A DNA stretch of 64,000 nt, taken from contig JAGWBJ010000003.1 in assembly GCA_021295955.1 (NCBI GenBank), positions 167,613 through 231,612 of the forward strand, written 5' to 3'. The translations under genes were made by a program, and so were the position numbers. Positions within the stretch are counted from its first letter, which is position 1; the number at the start of each line of letters is the position of its first letter. Source of the DNA: Dehalococcoidia bacterium (lineage in GTDB: Bacteria; Chloroflexota; Dehalococcoidia; Lucifugimonadales; JAGWBF01). This document shows positions 1-8,141 of the stretch, piece after piece. Under the pieces are notes generated by a model, which was not told the DNA's origin, did no database searches, and saw only the letters and a program-made list of their open reading frames with translations.

Positions 1-1025
1 TCGGCTGGGTGACGGGCCACAGCTACATCGTGTACGGCCCCCTTGCCAACGGCGCCACGACGGTCATGTACGAGGGCTCTCCGGACTATCCCGACCGGGA
101 CCGTTTCTGGGCCATAGTGGAGAAGTACGGGGCCACCATCTGCTACACGGCGCCCACGGCTATCCGGACCTTCATGCGCTGGGGCGAAGAGTTCCCCAAG
201 AGGCGCGATTTGTCCTCTCTGCGGCTGTTGGGCAGCGTCGGAGAGCCCATCAACCCCGAGGCGTGGATGTGGTACTGGCAGAACATCGGCGGCGGCAGGT
301 GCCCCGTGGTGGACACCTGGTGGCAGACGGAGACGGGGCAGATACTGATAGCCCCGCTGCCCGGCATCACCACACTCAAGCCAGGCTCGGCCACCAGGCC
401 CTTCCCGGGCATCCAAGCCGAGGTCGTGGACGAGGCCGGGGTTCCGGTGGGCGCCGGCCAGGGCGGCTACCTGGTCCTGCAGAGGCCGTGGCCCGGAATG
501 CTCCGGACCATATACGGCGACCCCGACCGGTACGTGGAGCAGTATTGGTCCCGCTATCCCGACACGTACTTCACCGCCGACGGCTGCAAGAGAGACGAGG
601 ACGGCTACTTCTGGCTCCTGGGCCGCGTCGACGACGTCATCAACGTGTCCGCCCACCGCATCTCCACCATGGAGGTGGAGAGCGCCCTGGTGGACCATGA
701 GGCCGTGGCCGAGGCGGCCTCCATCGGCAGGAGTCACGACGTGAAAGGCCAGGCCGTCGTAGCCTTCGTCACCCTCAAGGAGAGTGTACCGGCCTCCGAC
801 GCCTTGGTCGCCGAGCTGAAGCAGCACGTGGCCACCAAGATAGGGGCCATCGCGAGGCCCGACGACATATTTTTCACGGCCGAGCTCCCCAAGACCCGCA
901 GCCAGAAGATCATGCGCCGCCTCTTGCGGGACGTGGCCGAGGGGAGGGCCCTGGGGGACACCACGACCCTGGCCGACCCGGCGGTGGTGGAGTCGCTGAA
1001 GGCCCAGTACGACGACGACGAGTAG
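1..1025 (+). CDS. acs: Acetyl-CoA synthetase (AMP-forming), C-terminal part
   Basis: The 5' end lies outside the window and the reading frame enters at base 3, so about 340 C-terminal residues are visible. The enzyme activates acetate to acetyl-CoA through acetyl-AMP in the cytoplasm. Visible landmarks are the [14 protein letters not shown] segment, the DTWWQTETG nucleotide-binding motif, the hinge-region [13 protein letters not shown] and the C-terminal [11 protein letters not shown] that carries the catalytic lysine. The family normally has PKTRSGKIMRR, so a glutamine replaces the glycine just before the lysine. The hinge motif also reads SAHRIS where SGHRLG is common. Family assignment is secure. 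Whether the G-to-Q change alters activity or lysine acetylation is unknown. Confidence 0.95.
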   Translation, partial: GWVTGHSYIVYGPLANGATTVMYEGSPDYPDRDRFWAIVEKYGATICYTAPTAIRTFMRWGEEFPKRRDLSSLRLLGSVGEPINPEAWMWYWQNIGGGRCPVVDTWWQTETGQILIAPLPGITTLKPGSATRPFPGIQAEVVDEAGVPVGAGQGGYLVLQRPWPGMLRTIYGDPDRYVEQYWSRYPDTYFTADGCKRDEDGYFWLLGRVDDVINVSAHRISTMEVESALVDHEAVAEAASIGRSHDVKGQAVVAFVTLKESVPASDALVAELKQHVATKIGAIARPDDIFFTAELPKTRSQKIMRRLLRDVAEGRALGDTTTLADPAVVESLKAQYDDDE

Positions 1026-1058
1026 CGTCCGGCTGCCGTGGCGTGGCCCTGCCCCCGA

Positions 1059-1067
1059 TGCTATAAT
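1059..1067 (+). promoter_or_regulatory. Extended -10 promoter upstream of the Mo-hydroxylase gene
   Basis: TGCTATAAT is a perfect extended -10 element (TGn plus TATAAT). No good -35 is seen 17 bases upstream, as expected for an extended -10 promoter. Transcription would start near 1074 and run through the 15-bp tandem repeat before reaching the gene. Confidence 0.6.
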
Positions 1068-1095
1068 CAGGTCAAACCCAACGTGACCCCGGGGG

Positions 1096-1175
1096 CGTAG
1101 AAGCCCGGGACGTAGAAGCCCGGGACGTAGAAGCCCGGGACGTAGAAGCCCGGGACGTAGAAGCCCGGGACGTAG
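1096..1175 (+). repeat. 15-bp minisatellite, five copies plus a partial sixth
   Basis: The unit CGTAGAAGCCCGGGA occurs five times without a mismatch (1096-1170), followed by CGTAG. Each unit contains the palindrome CCCGGG. The array lies between the promoter and the Shine-Dalgarno-like AGAGGG (1174-1179) of the next gene, so it forms most of the 5' leader. There are no spacers, so it is not a CRISPR. Confidence 0.95.
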
Positions 1176-1185
1176 AGGGTTGACC

Positions 1186-3483
1186 TTGGACTCTAACGTA
1201 GTGCTGTCCCAGGTGGATTACGACGTAGTCGGCACCAGGCCCGTACGCCCAGACGGTGTGGACAAGGTGACGGGCAGGGCCCAGTACGGGGCGGACATAA
1301 GGCTGATGGGCCTCCTGCACGGGACCGTGGTCCGAAGCCCCCATGCCCATGCCCGGATCAAGTCCATCGATACCAGCGCGGCGGAGGCGCACCCCGGGGT
1401 CAGGGCCGTCGTCACCGGCAAGGACCTCCCCCAGGACGGCTCTCCCGAGGTCCAGGTCCCCGGCTGGCGGTACAACCGGTACAAGAGCAGCAACATACTG
1501 GCCGGCGACAAGGTGCTATACGAGGGGCACGCCGTCGCCGCCGTAGCGGCCATCGATCCCAACACCGCCGAGGAGGCCGCCGCTCTCATAAAGGTGGAGT
1601 ACGAGGAGCTGCCCCCGGTGATGACCGTGCGGCAGGCCATGGAGCCCGACGCTCCCCTGCTCCACGACGACCTGTTCACCGACGAGCTGGGGGAGACAGC
1701 CGACAAGCCCAGCAACGTGGCCCAGCACTTCCGCTTCGAGATGGGAGACCTGGCGAAGGGGTTCGCCGAGGCGGACCTGATAGTGGAGCGGGAGTTCGAG
1801 ACGGCCTCGGTGCACCAGGGCTACATCGAGCCCCACTCGGCCACGGCCCTGTGGAACATGGACGGCCGGCTGAACGTCTGGTGCTGCACCCAGGGGCCCT
1901 TCTCGGTGAGGGACGACCTCTCCCAGCTACTGGCCCTTCCCGTGTCCCACATCAAGGTGACTCCGATGGAGATAGGCGGCGGGTTCGGCGGCAAGATACC
2001 CGTCTATCTGGAGCCCCTGGCCGCGCTGCTGTCCAAGAAGAGCGGAGCGCCCGTCAAGCTGACCATGACCCGCGCCGACGTCTTCCAGTCCTCAGGCCCG
2101 GCCCCGGGCTCCTGGATGAAAATCAAGGTGGGGGTCACCAAGGACGGTAAGGTCACCGCCTGCCAGGCCTCCATCGCCATGGAGGGCGGCGGCTATCCCG
2201 GCGCCAGCGTCGCCCCGGCCGTCAACTGCGCCTTCGCCTGCTACGACTACGCCAACGGGCAGGTGGACGGGTACGACGTGGTCGTGAACAAGGCCAAGAC
2301 GGCCGCCTATCGCGCCCCCGGCGCCCCCCAGGCTGCCTTCGCCGTGGAGACGGTGATGGACGAGGTCTGCAGGAAGCTCAATATGGACCCGCTGGAGTTC
2401 CGGCTCCTCAACGCGTCGAAGGAGGGCACCCGCAGGGTCGAGGGCCCCATCTTCGCGCGGGTGGGCAACGTGGAGGTGCTGGAGGCGGCCAAGGGCCACG
2501 ACCACTACAACACTCCTCTGGACAAGGGACCCAAGGACGGTAAGTACCGGGGCCGCGGCGTCGCGTCGGGCTTCTGGTTCAACATCGGGTTCCAGTCTAG
2601 CTGTACGATAACCGTCAACTCCGACGGTAAGGTGAGCCTCATCGAGGGGTCGGTGGACATCGGCGGGACCAGGGCCTCCATCGCCATGCAGGCGGCGGAG
2701 GTGCTGGGCATCCCCTACGAGGACGTCAAGCCCACGGTGGTCGATACCGACTCCATCGGCTACACGGCCCTCACGGGGGGGAGCCGCGTCGCCTTCGCCA
2801 GCGGCTGGGCGGCCATCGAGGCGGCCGAGGACGTAAAGCGGCAGATGGTGGAGCGCGCCGCCAAGATATGGGACACCTCCGTGGATGAGGTGGAGTACGT
2901 GGATGGTGGCGTGTCCCACCGCTCGGACCCCGAGCTCAGGATGACCTTCCGGGAGCTGGCGGGGCAGTTCGTCGAGGCCATGAGCCAGGGCGGGTCCATC
3001 ATCGGACGGGCCAGCGTGGACCCCAGGGGCGCGGGCAACGCCTTTGCCACCCACATGGTGGACGTGGAGGTCGACCCCGACACCGGCAAGGTGGACGTGC
3101 TCCGCTACACGGCGGTCCAGGACGCGGGCAAGGCCATCCATCCCAGCTACGTCGAGGGCCAGATGCAGGGCGGCGCGGTGCAGGGCATCGGCTGGGCGTT
3201 GAACGAGGAGTACTTCTTCAACGACCGGGGCCGGATGATGAACTCCAGCCTGCTGGACTACCGGATGCCCACCAGCCTGGACCTGCCCATGATCGACACG
3301 GTCATCGTGGAGGTGGCCAACCCGGGCCACCGGTTCGGCGCCCGGGGCGTGGGAGAGGTGCCCATCGTGCCCCCCATGGCCGCGGTGGCCAACGCCATCC
3401 ACGACGCCATAGGCGTCCGCATGGATGCTCTGCCGATGAGCCCGGGTAAGATTCTCGAGGCCCGTTGGAAGAACGGGGGATAG
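1186..3483 (+). CDS. Xanthine dehydrogenase/CoxL-family molybdenum hydroxylase, large subunit
   Basis: About 765 residues, the usual length of molybdopterin-binding large subunits of the xanthine oxidase family. These hydroxylate purines, aldehydes, CO or aromatic acids in the cytoplasm. The N-terminal RPDGVDKVTGRAQYGADI, the central GGGFGGK and the C-terminal GARGVGEVPIVPP with its conserved glutamate are present. The active-site loop reads AYRAPGAPQ, unlike the AYRCSFR of form I CO dehydrogenase, so CO is an unlikely substrate. I chose TTG at 1186, six bases after AGAGGG; the TTG at 1180 would leave no spacing. No FAD or 2Fe-2S subunit gene is adjacent. A MoaD-like gene follows directly. 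The substrate is unknown. Confidence 0.9.
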   Translation: MDSNVVLSQVDYDVVGTRPVRPDGVDKVTGRAQYGADIRLMGLLHGTVVRSPHAHARIKSIDTSAAEAHPGVRAVVTGKDLPQDGSPEVQVPGWRYNRYKSSNILAGDKVLYEGHAVAAVAAIDPNTAEEAAALIKVEYEELPPVMTVRQAMEPDAPLLHDDLFTDELGETADKPSNVAQHFRFEMGDLAKGFAEADLIVEREFETASVHQGYIEPHSATALWNMDGRLNVWCCTQGPFSVRDDLSQLLALPVSHIKVTPMEIGGGFGGKIPVYLEPLAALLSKKSGAPVKLTMTRADVFQSSGPAPGSWMKIKVGVTKDGKVTACQASIAMEGGGYPGASVAPAVNCAFACYDYANGQVDGYDVVVNKAKTAAYRAPGAPQAAFAVETVMDEVCRKLNMDPLEFRLLNASKEGTRRVEGPIFARVGNVEVLEAAKGHDHYNTPLDKGPKDGKYRGRGVASGFWFNIGFQSSCTITVNSDGKVSLIEGSVDIGGTRASIAMQAAEVLGIPYEDVKPTVVDTDSIGYTALTGGSRVAFASGWAAIEAAEDVKRQMVERAAKIWDTSVDEVEYVDGGVSHRSDPELRMTFRELAGQFVEAMSQGGSIIGRASVDPRGAGNAFATHMVDVEVDPDTGKVDVLRYTAVQDAGKAIHPSYVEGQMQGGAVQGIGWALNEEYFFNDRGRMMNSSLLDYRMPTSLDLPMIDTVIVEVANPGHRFGARGVGEVPIVPPMAAVANAIHDAIGVRMDALPMSPGKILEARWKNGG

Positions 3484-3765
3484 ATGACTGCGGTCTTCAT
3501 ACCCACCATGCTGCAGCCCCTGAGCGGGGGCGTAAAGCAGGTCGACATCGAGGCCAGGAACGTCCGGCAGCTCATAGACGAGCTGGAGACGCTCTATCCG
3601 GGGATGAAGGAGCGGCTGGTGGAGGATGGACGGCTGCGCCCCAACGTGTCCGTGGCCGTGGACGGAGAGGTTGCCCGCATGGGCCTCCTGGAGAAGGTGG
3701 GTGAGGCCCGGGAGGTCCATTTCGTCCCCGCCATCGGCGGAGGTTCCAGTCCCTCTCCCCCCTAG
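3484..3765 (+). CDS. MoaD/ThiS-family sulfur-carrier protein with C-terminal tail
   Basis: 93 residues with the beta-grasp pattern of MoaD/ThiS proteins. These carry a thiocarboxylate on a C-terminal Gly-Gly and donate sulfur in molybdopterin or thiamine synthesis, or in related chemistry. The start codon follows the stop of the molybdenum hydroxylase with no gap, so the two are co-transcribed. The conserved end PAIGGG is followed by six extra residues (SSPSPP) before the stop. The family normally ends at the diglycine. The extra codons lie in the CT-rich sequence leading into the repeat region downstream. Unless a protease trims it, this protein cannot be adenylated at the diglycine. Confidence 0.85.
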   Translation: MTAVFIPTMLQPLSGGVKQVDIEARNVRQLIDELETLYPGMKERLVEDGRLRPNVSVAVDGEVARMGLLEKVGEAREVHFVPAIGGGSSPSPP

Positions 3766-3780
3766 TCCCCTCTCTCCCCC

Positions 3781-3818
3781 TCACCCTCACCTCAATCCTC
3801 TCCCATCAAGGGAGAGGA
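3781..3818 (+). repeat. REP-like hairpin element, copy A
   Basis: The tail TCACCCTCACCT is followed by a perfect 8-bp hairpin, CCTCTCCC / GGGAGAGG, with a 5-base loop. It has the same orientation as copy C (4256-4292) and is inverted relative to copy B (3855-3890). It lies just after the MoaD-like gene and downstream of the DUF559 gene. Confidence 0.8.
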
Positions 3819-3854
3819 AGTCATGGAGGCACCAACCAGGGTCTCTTCGAAGTC

Positions 3855-3890
3855 CCTTCTCCCCTGGTGGGAGAAGGTTAGGATGAGGGG
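3855..3890 (-). repeat. REP-like hairpin element, copy B (inverted)
   Basis: The hairpin CTTCTCCC / GGGAGAAG with a 5-base loop is followed by the reverse-complemented tail (CCCCTCATCCTAAC on the minus strand). Relative to copy A one base pair changes on both arms (C-G to T-A), so pairing is kept. This suggests that the structure matters. Confidence 0.75.
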
Positions 3891-3908
3891 AGTTGTTCCA
3901 ACACCCTG

Positions 3909-4256
3909 CTAGGTTGAGGGTGACTCCTCCTCCAATGCAACAAGAATAGCTTGCAGTACCGAGTCCGTTTCTTCCAAGAGCTGATTGTTCCAGAACCTTA
4001 GCACCAGAACCCCTCTTGCTTCCAGCGAGCTTGTGCGTTCATCATCGTATTCGGACTGCTCTTGATGATGTCCGCCATCTATCTCGACGACCAGCTTTTT
4101 GGCCAAGCATACAAAATCAACAATGTACTGGCCTATGGGAGTCTGTCTGCGAAACTTGTATCCTGCAAGTTCGCGATTGCGGAGAAGTCTCCACAAAGCT
4201 CTTTCTGAGTCAGTCGATTGTTTTCTCAGTCGTCGGGCTCTTGACGTAACGCTCAT
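3909..4256 (-). CDS. DUF559 domain protein, Vsr-like endonuclease fold
   Basis: About 115 residues, essentially one complete DUF559 domain, a family related to the Vsr/PD-(D/E)XK endonuclease fold. Visible motifs are the basic FRRQTPIGQYIVDF, the VEIDGGHH core with acidic residues, and LRFWNNQ near the C-terminus. I chose ATG at 4256; a GTG at 4265 is in frame but lies inside the repeat. The gene is bounded by inverted 12-base ends: TCACCCTCACCT starts at its 5' end, and TCACCCTCAACC encodes its last residues (SPST) on the minus strand. Base composition is lower in GC than its neighbours, suggesting transfer. The function of these small proteins is not established. Confidence 0.85.
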   Translation of the reverse strand: MSVTSRARRLRKQSTDSERALWRLLRNRELAGYKFRRQTPIGQYIVDFVCLAKKLVVEIDGGHHQEQSEYDDERTSSLEARGVLVLRFWNNQLLEETDSVLQAILVALEEESPST

Positions 4257-4292
4257 CACCCTCACCTAGGTCCTCTCCAGTCAAGGGAGAGG
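4256..4292 (+). repeat. REP-like hairpin element, copy C
   Basis: TCACCCTCACCT, four bases, then the 7-bp hairpin CCTCTCC / GGAGAGG. It matches copy A at nearly every position apart from the four-base linker and part of the loop. Its tail overlaps the start codon of the DUF559 gene, which therefore lies between directly repeated copies A and C. Confidence 0.8.
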
Positions 4293-4375
4293 ATGCCTCA
4301 GTAGTGTCCCAGCCGACACACTGGGAACACTCCCGAGGCCCAAGGGGGACACCTTTGAAAACACCCTCTTGGAGG

Positions 4376-5629
4376 TCAGGCGCTGGGCCCCTCGTACCTC
4401 TTGAACACGAGACAGGCGTTCTGTCCGCCGAAGCCGAAGGCGTTGGACAGGACGACGCGCACGTCCTTCTCCCGCGCCTTGTTGGGTACGTAGTCCAGGT
4501 CGCACTCCGGGTCTGGGAACTCGTAGTTCACCGTGGGGTGTATCACACCGTCGGTGATGGACCTGATGCAGGGCACCGCCTCCAGGGCTCCCGCGGCGCC
4601 CAACGAGTGGCCGATCATGGACTTGGTGGAGCTGACTGGTATGTCCCCGGCCAGGCCTCCGAAGAGGCGCTTGATGGCCGCGCTCTCCACGGCGTCGTTC
4701 AGGGGCGTCGACGTCCCGTGGGCGTTGATGTAGTCCACCTCGTCGAGGGCCACCCCCGCGTCCTCCAGGGCCATGGCCATGGCCGCGACGGTGCTCTGCC
4801 CGGACTCCTCGGGTTGCACCTGGTGGTAGGCGTCGCTGCTGCACCCGAACCCCGCGACCTCGCACAGTATGGTGGCTCCCCGGGCTAGGGCGTGCTCCTC
4901 CGCCTCCAGCACCAACACCACCGCGCCCTCGGCCGGAACGAACCCGTCCCGCTCGGCGTCGAAGGGCCTGCTGGCCCTCTCAGGCTCGTCGTTTCGAGTG
5001 CTCAGGGCCTTCATCACGGCGAAGCCGCCCAGCCCGAGCTGGCTGATTCCCGCTTCGGTCCCGCCGGTGAGCATGATGTCGGCGGCGCCCCGGCGGATTA
5101 CCTCCAGGGCCTCGCCGATGGCCTGGTTGGAGGCGGCGCAGGCGGTGGTGACCGTGGAGTTGTAGCCCCTGGCGCCCACCGTGCGGCTCACGTTGGCCGC
5201 GGCCATGTTGGGCAGGATCATCGGGAAGAAGTAGGGGGAGATGCGCATCCCGCCCTTCTCCACCAGCACCCGACAGGTCGCTTCGATGGTGGGGAACCCG
5301 CCGTTGCCGTTGCCAAGCATGACGCCGGCCCGGTGGGCGTTTTCCGCCGATAGCTCGAGGGCGGCGTCGTCCACGGACATCAGCGCGGCGGCGACTCCAA
5401 GCTGGGAGAAGCGGGCCATGCGCCTGGCCTCTTTGCCGGTCATGAACTGGCCGGGGTCGAAGCCCTTCAGCTCCCCGGCGATCCTGCACGTGAAGTCGGT
5501 GGGGTCGCACAGGGTCATGGGCCCTATGCCGGATACCCCCGCCACAAGGTTCTTCCAGAACTCTTCGGCGGTCAGCCCCAGGGGCGTGACCGCTCCCAGT
5601 CCCGTGACGACTGCTCTGCGTCTACCCAC
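4376..5629 (-). CDS. fabF: Beta-ketoacyl-ACP synthase II (FabF-type)
   Basis: 417 residues, the full length of KAS II. It condenses malonyl-ACP with acyl-ACP in fatty acid elongation in the cytoplasm. The catalytic triad is visible: Cys164 in TTACAASNQ, His in NAHGTSTPLND, and His in MIGHSLGAAGA with the preceding lysine. The GTG start lies three bases after the stop of folC, with AGGTGA as ribosome-binding site, so translation is probably coupled. No acpP, fabD or fabG gene is adjacent. It could instead serve a specialised acyl pathway, but the sequence looks like a housekeeping KAS II. Confidence 0.92.
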   Translation of the reverse strand: MGRRRAVVTGLGAVTPLGLTAEEFWKNLVAGVSGIGPMTLCDPTDFTCRIAGELKGFDPGQFMTGKEARRMARFSQLGVAAALMSVDDAALELSAENAHRAGVMLGNGNGGFPTIEATCRVLVEKGGMRISPYFFPMILPNMAAANVSRTVGARGYNSTVTTACAASNQAIGEALEVIRRGAADIMLTGGTEAGISQLGLGGFAVMKALSTRNDEPERASRPFDAERDGFVPAEGAVVLVLEAEEHALARGATILCEVAGFGCSSDAYHQVQPEESGQSTVAAMAMALEDAGVALDEVDYINAHGTSTPLNDAVESAAIKRLFGGLAGDIPVSSTKSMIGHSLGAAGALEAVPCIRSITDGVIHPTVNYEFPDPECDLDYVPNKAREKDVRVVLSNAFGFGGQNACLVFKRYEGPSA

Positions 5630-5632
5630 GGT

Positions 5633-7045
5633 TCACCTACGGTCTTCCGCTCCGACAGCCGCGTTGCGCCGTCGGGCTAGGTCGGGATACAGCTCCGGCT
5701 CGATTCCCATGATCGCCTCCCGGGACTCGGCCGCCACGAAGAGGGAGCCGGTGGCCAGCACCAGGGAGCCCGGCCGGGAGTCCGACATCGCCCGGGCAAG
5801 GGCCTCGTCGACCCCTTCCACCGTGCTCACTTCCAGGCCGGTCCTCGCCTGGCGGAACGCCTCGGCCACCTCCCCCGCAGGCCTGGACCTGGGATGCCGG
5901 GAGCGGGTGGCGATGATTCGGAGGGGCGTTTCGGGACAGGTCCCGCCGATGGCGGCCAGCTCGCGGACTATCGCTTCCATGTTCTTGTCCTCGGAGACTC
6001 CGACGACCAGGGAGACCCGTTCGAAGTCCAGGTACTCCCGCAGCGACCGCCTGAGGCGGGCGGCGGAGTCGTCGTTGTGCGCCCCGTCGCACACCACCAG
6101 GGGCGAGGAGCTCAGGACCTCCATGCGGCAGGGCCAGGATACATCGGCGAACCCCCGGGCCATGGCGTCGGGAGAGACGGGGACGCCAGCCTCCCGCAAC
6201 ACCTCCAAGACCCCCACCGCCACGGCGGCGTTCTCCTGCTGGTGCGCGCCGAGCAGCGGTATCGTAAACCGATATTCCCCCAGGCGGCCTCGGACCGTCA
6301 GGCCCTGGCCCCAGCTACCGTGGGAGTCCCTGGCCCAGGTCACGTCCTCGCCGACCACAATCAGCCGCGCCCCTCTCCGGCGGCATACGGACTTGATGAC
6401 GGCCATGGCGCCGGGGGCCTGGGGGGCAGCGACCACCGTGACCCCGTCCTTGATTATACCCGCTTTCTCCGCCGCGATGGCTTCGATGGTGTCTCCCAGG
6501 ACCGAGGTGTGGTCCAGGCTCAGCGAGGTGATGGCGCACGCGGTGGGGTCTACCAGGTTGGTCGTGTCCAGCCTGCCGCCCAGGCCGACCTCCACCACCT
6601 GTACGTCGGCCCGGGCGCTGAAGTGGAGGAAGGCCATGGCGGTCAGCGCCTCGAACATCGTAACGTGGCCGTGCCCGGCGTTTTCGCCCACCCACTCCAG
6701 GGCCGGCCACACGCCCTCCACCAGACCGGCGAACTCGGCCTCGGGCACGGGATTGGAGTCCAGCCTGATCCGCTCCCGGAAGGTGTGTAGGTGAGGCGAC
6801 GTGAACAGGCCGGTGCGGTATCCCTGGCGCGATAGGACGCTGGAGCACATGGCGGCAGTGCTTCCCTTGCCCTTGGTGCCCGCCACGTGCACGGTGGGCA
6901 GGCCTAGGTGAGGGTCGCCAAGCCGGGAGAGGAGCCCCCGGATCCGGGATAGGTCGTACCGGACCCTGGTCCCCTTGGAGGAGGCCACCCGCTCGTAGTC
7001 GATCAGGCCTAGAAGGCGGTCGAGGGCGTCCCGATACTCGATCAA
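5633..7045 (-). CDS. folC: Folylpolyglutamate synthase / dihydrofolate synthase
   Basis: About 470 residues with the Mur-ligase fold. It adds glutamate to dihydropteroate and to folates using ATP in the cytoplasm. The P-loop VAGTKGKGSTAAM and the downstream TSPHLHTFRERIRL are typical of FolC. I chose TTG at 7045, which begins the family's usual N-terminal region (IEYRDALDRLLGLIDY) seven bases after the upstream stop. A GTG at 7096 is also in frame but would overlap the upstream gene by 44 bases. It sits in a tight minus-strand run with the NDUFA9-like gene and fabF. Confidence 0.92.
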   Translation of the reverse strand: MIEYRDALDRLLGLIDYERVASSKGTRVRYDLSRIRGLLSRLGDPHLGLPTVHVAGTKGKGSTAAMCSSVLSRQGYRTGLFTSPHLHTFRERIRLDSNPVPEAEFAGLVEGVWPALEWVGENAGHGHVTMFEALTAMAFLHFSARADVQVVEVGLGGRLDTTNLVDPTACAITSLSLDHTSVLGDTIEAIAAEKAGIIKDGVTVVAAPQAPGAMAVIKSVCRRRGARLIVVGEDVTWARDSHGSWGQGLTVRGRLGEYRFTIPLLGAHQQENAAVAVGVLEVLREAGVPVSPDAMARGFADVSWPCRMEVLSSSPLVVCDGAHNDDSAARLRRSLREYLDFERVSLVVGVSEDKNMEAIVRELAAIGGTCPETPLRIIATRSRHPRSRPAGEVAEAFRQARTGLEVSTVEGVDEALARAMSDSRPGSLVLATGSLFVAAESREAIMGIEPELYPDLARRRNAAVGAEDRR

Positions 7046-7052
7046 CCCATTC

Positions 7053-8003
7053 CTAGCCGTCTCCGATATGGGCCGGCATGGAGCCGGTGAGGGCACTCTT
7101 CAGGGCGTCCCGGAAGCCTATCCTCTTGACGTAGTCAATGTTGCCGGCCACCGGCCTGGGCCGGAAGCCGAATGTCTCCTCCACCGTGTTCAGTCCGGCG
7201 ACGTTGGGAATGGCCATGGAGCGGAGCTGGTCCTGGGTCGCGGGGGCTCTCCCGGTAAGGGCCGCCATGGCCTTGACGGCCAGGCGCATGATGCGCTGGG
7301 GGACGTGGACCTTGAGGCGGCGAACGTTGCAGGTCCGGGCTATGGTGTCCACCAGGTCGTCCATCGGCAGGTGTTCGGGCCCGCCCAGCTCGATCACCCT
7401 GCCGATGAGGTCTTCCCGCCCGGTAGTCTCCGCGAGGCAGCGGGCCATCTCGTCCACGGCCAGGGGCTGGAACCTGTTTCTGCCCGTGCCGGGAATCGGG
7501 ACGATGGGGAAAGCCTTGGCCAGGCTGGCCAGGAGGTTTACGAACTCGTCCCCTGGCCCGAAGATGACCGACGGGCGCAATATGGTGTAGGGCAGTCCGC
7601 TGCGTATGACCGCCTGTTCTCCCTGCCATTTGCTGTACAGGTAGGCGTAGGCCGGGTCTTCGCGGGCTCCCAGGGCGCTCTGGTGAATGAAGTGACTCAC
7701 ACCCACGCCGGCGGCGGCCTCCACCACGTTTTCCGTCCCCCTGTGATTGATCCCGTCCAGGGTGAGGGTGCCCCTCTCCCGTATGATCGCCACCAGGTGC
7801 ACGACCACGTCCACGTCGTAGAAGGCCGCCCGCAGGGCCGCGGGGTCGCGGACGTCTCCGTAGTGCACGTCCAAGCCGCTGCCCAGGACCCTCTCGCTGC
7901 CGGGTGTGCGTACGAAGCACCGGACCTCCACGCCCCTGGATAGCAGGGCCTTAACCACCTCCCTGCCCACGAACCCGGTGGCCCCGGTGACGAGTGCGAC
8001 CAT
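7053..8003 (-). CDS. NAD(P)-binding SDR, NDUFA9-like (complex I assembly type)
   Basis: About 316 residues of the atypical SDR family related to NDUFA9. The N-terminal VTGATGFVGREVV is the glycine-rich dinucleotide site. Further motifs include DVRDPAALRAAF, the HLVAIIRERG region typical of NDUFA9-like proteins, and LRPSVIFGPGDEFVN. ATG at 8003 starts directly before the Rossmann strand; the frame is open upstream to 8060, but those residues match nothing. It is followed closely by folC. Bacterial members are annotated as NAD-dependent epimerases or complex I NDUFA9 family, and their substrate is unknown. Confidence 0.85.
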   Translation of the reverse strand: MVALVTGATGFVGREVVKALLSRGVEVRCFVRTPGSERVLGSGLDVHYGDVRDPAALRAAFYDVDVVVHLVAIIRERGTLTLDGINHRGTENVVEAAAGVGVSHFIHQSALGAREDPAYAYLYSKWQGEQAVIRSGLPYTILRPSVIFGPGDEFVNLLASLAKAFPIVPIPGTGRNRFQPLAVDEMARCLAETTGREDLIGRVIELGGPEHLPMDDLVDTIARTCNVRRLKVHVPQRIMRLAVKAMAALTGRAPATQDQLRSMAIPNVAGLNTVEETFGFRPRPVAGNIDYVKRIGFRDALKSALTGSMPAHIGDG

Positions 8004-8141
8004 GGAGCTTTCGCCTGCCTCCCCGCGCCTTCGAGAACGCGCGCCGCCTTGGCGGCGCAATGCGCAGCCTATCAGACGCCCTATGGGGTGTCAACGAAGG
8101 GGCTGGCGCCGGGGCGGTGTGGGACGGACCCCGACGGGGTC

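Noticed and set aside
1096..1175. Tandem repeats as a CRISPR array
   Set aside because: The units are contiguous with no spacers and no cas genes are present. The same holds for 31636-31672 and 38279-38341.
1186..3483. Form I CO dehydrogenase (coxL)
   Set aside because: The active-site loop is AYRAPGAPQ and not AYRCSFR, and coxM and coxS are absent.
2092..3720. Long open frame on the minus strand opposite the Mo-hydroxylase gene
   Set aside because: It is low-complexity His/Gly/Val/Arg sequence from GC-rich codons read backwards, while the plus-strand frame has clear family motifs.
3909..4256. DUF559 locus as a standard insertion sequence
   Set aside because: There is no transposase domain (DDE, HUH or serine/tyrosine recombinase) and no clear target-site duplication.
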